Below are positions 63,291 to 64,000 of a stretch of 64,000 nt of DNA, in pieces. The stretch comes from Symsagittifera roscoffensis. Its lineage: Eukaryota; Xenacoelomorpha; Acoela; Convolutidae. The DNA lies in assembly GCF_963678635.1 (NCBI RefSeq), contig NW_026971233.1, positions 273,342-337,341 of the forward strand. The letters are read 5' to 3'. Made by a program: the position numbers and the translations under genes. The stretch's first letter is position 1. Each line of letters opens with the position of its first letter. Under the pieces are notes generated by a model that saw nothing but the letters and a program-made list of their open reading frames with translations, was not told where the DNA came from and ran no database searches.

Positions 63291-64000
63291 TAACGTCCCA
63301 AGACTCTCTGGTGCTGTCCCGAGACTCTCTGGTGCTGTCCCAAGACTCTCAGGTACTGTTCCGAGACTTCTCTTAACTGTCTCAAGAATGCCTGTCCCAA
63401 GACTGCCTGTCCCAAGACTACTGTCTGACCCAAGACTACTGTCTGTCCCAAGACTGCCTGTCCTAAGACTGCCTATCCCAAGACTGCCTGTCCAAAGACT
63501 GCCTGTCCCAAGACTGCCCGTCCCAAGACTGCCCGTCCCAAGACTGCCTGTCCCAAGACTGCCTGTCCCAAGACTACCTGTCCCAAGACTGCCTGTCCCA
63601 AGACTGCCTGTCCCAAGACTGCCTGTCCCAAGACTGCTGTCCCAAGACTGCCTGTCCCAAGACTGCCTGTCCCAAGACTTTTGTCTGTCCCAAGACTGCC
63701 TGTCCCAAGACTGCCTATCCCAAGACTGCCTGTCCCAAGACAGCCTGTCCCAATACTACTGTCTGTCCCAAGACTGCCTGTCCCAAGACTGCCTGTCCCA
63801 AGACTGCCTATCCCAAGACTGCCTGTCCCAAGACTGCCTGTCCCACGACTGCCTATCCCAAGACTGCCTGTCCCAAGACTGCCTGTCCCAAGACTGCCTG
63901 TCCCAAAACTGCCTATCCCAAGACTGCATGTCACAAGACTGCCTGTCCCAAGACTTCCTGTCCCAAGACTGCCTGTCCCAAGACTGCCTGTCCCAAGACT
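63291..64000. repeat. Minisatellite, unit cccaagactgcctgt (15 bp), runs off the window
   Basis: About 45 direct copies. The first 100 bp has longer, older variants (about 21 bp, cccaagactctctggtgctgt type), and then near-perfect 15-bp units with occasional insertions of tactgtct or tttgtct. The unit keeps frame on the minus strand (GTGSLGTGSLG-type reading), which is not evidence of a gene. Confidence 0.95.

Noticed and set aside
63473-63934. Minus-strand Gly/Ser/Leu repeat protein
   Set aside because: A by-product of the 15-bp minisatellite, whose unit is a multiple of three. Insertions in the array break frame at random.
1-64000. CRISPR array, bacterial operons, rRNA
   Set aside because: Direct repeats here lack regular unique spacers, no prokaryotic gene organisation is seen, and no rRNA-like sequence was recognised.

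Overview
The window is AT-rich metazoan nuclear DNA with no bacterial operon structure. Introns are short (about 66-355 bp) with GT...AG ends. Most of the recognisable content is mobile DNA. An invertebrate host, possibly a nematode, fits the short introns with T-rich acceptors, the Polinton (Maverick) elements and the Ty3/gypsy elements. I cannot name the species.

Layout. 0-2.4 kb: no recognised gene, one 136-bp tandem repeat. 2.4-9.1 kb: remains of one or more Polintons, with broken polB pieces on the minus strand, a 1.3-kb module repeated three times, and an inverted end (polB C-terminus plus an eroded terminal repeat). 10.5-11.8 kb: a probable two-exon host gene for a membrane-anchored coiled-coil glycoprotein. 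13-16 kb: three diverged copies of an unidentified repeat. 16.6-22.1 kb: an old minus-strand Ty3/gypsy element with eroded LTRs, a primer-binding site and broken gag-pol. 24.9-26.2 kb: exons of an unknown gene, then a segment that is a paralogous empty site for the Polinton further right.

27,963-44,934 is a 16,972-bp Polinton with about 235-245-bp terminal inverted repeats and a 6-bp target duplication (TGCCCA/TACCCA). It carries polB on the minus strand. On the plus strand are a packaging-type ATPase, a conserved Polinton protein, a retroviral-type integrase, the C-terminal part of a major capsid protein and an adenovirus-type cysteine protease. Most genes are broken; the protease is open with all its catalytic residues. 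The 5' half of polB is rebuilt by recent tandem duplications: 1,470 bp (exonuclease plus zinc finger) twice, and 1,079 bp (promoter plus 5' zinc-finger exon) three times.

47.4-63.1 kb is a GC-richer minus-strand unit. It has a degraded Ty3/gypsy gag-pol (gag 63.0-60.3, protease-RT-RNase H-integrase 60.3-55.6, acidic C-terminal extension with a macro-like end 55.6-54.3). This is followed by 6.5 kb of same-strand coding sequence (54.0-47.4) that I do not recognise, behind a good 3' splice site. A diverged relative of the end of that coding region lies beside the Polinton at 45.6-46.0 kb. From 63.3 kb to the window edge is a 15-bp minisatellite.

Strongest leads: repeated, apparently independent amplification of the same polB front module in two Polinton copies; the Polinton insertion with a paralogous empty site in the same window; and the unidentified 6.5-kb coding region attached to a gypsy element. 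Frameshifts are common in all elements, so part of the damage could be assembly indel error.
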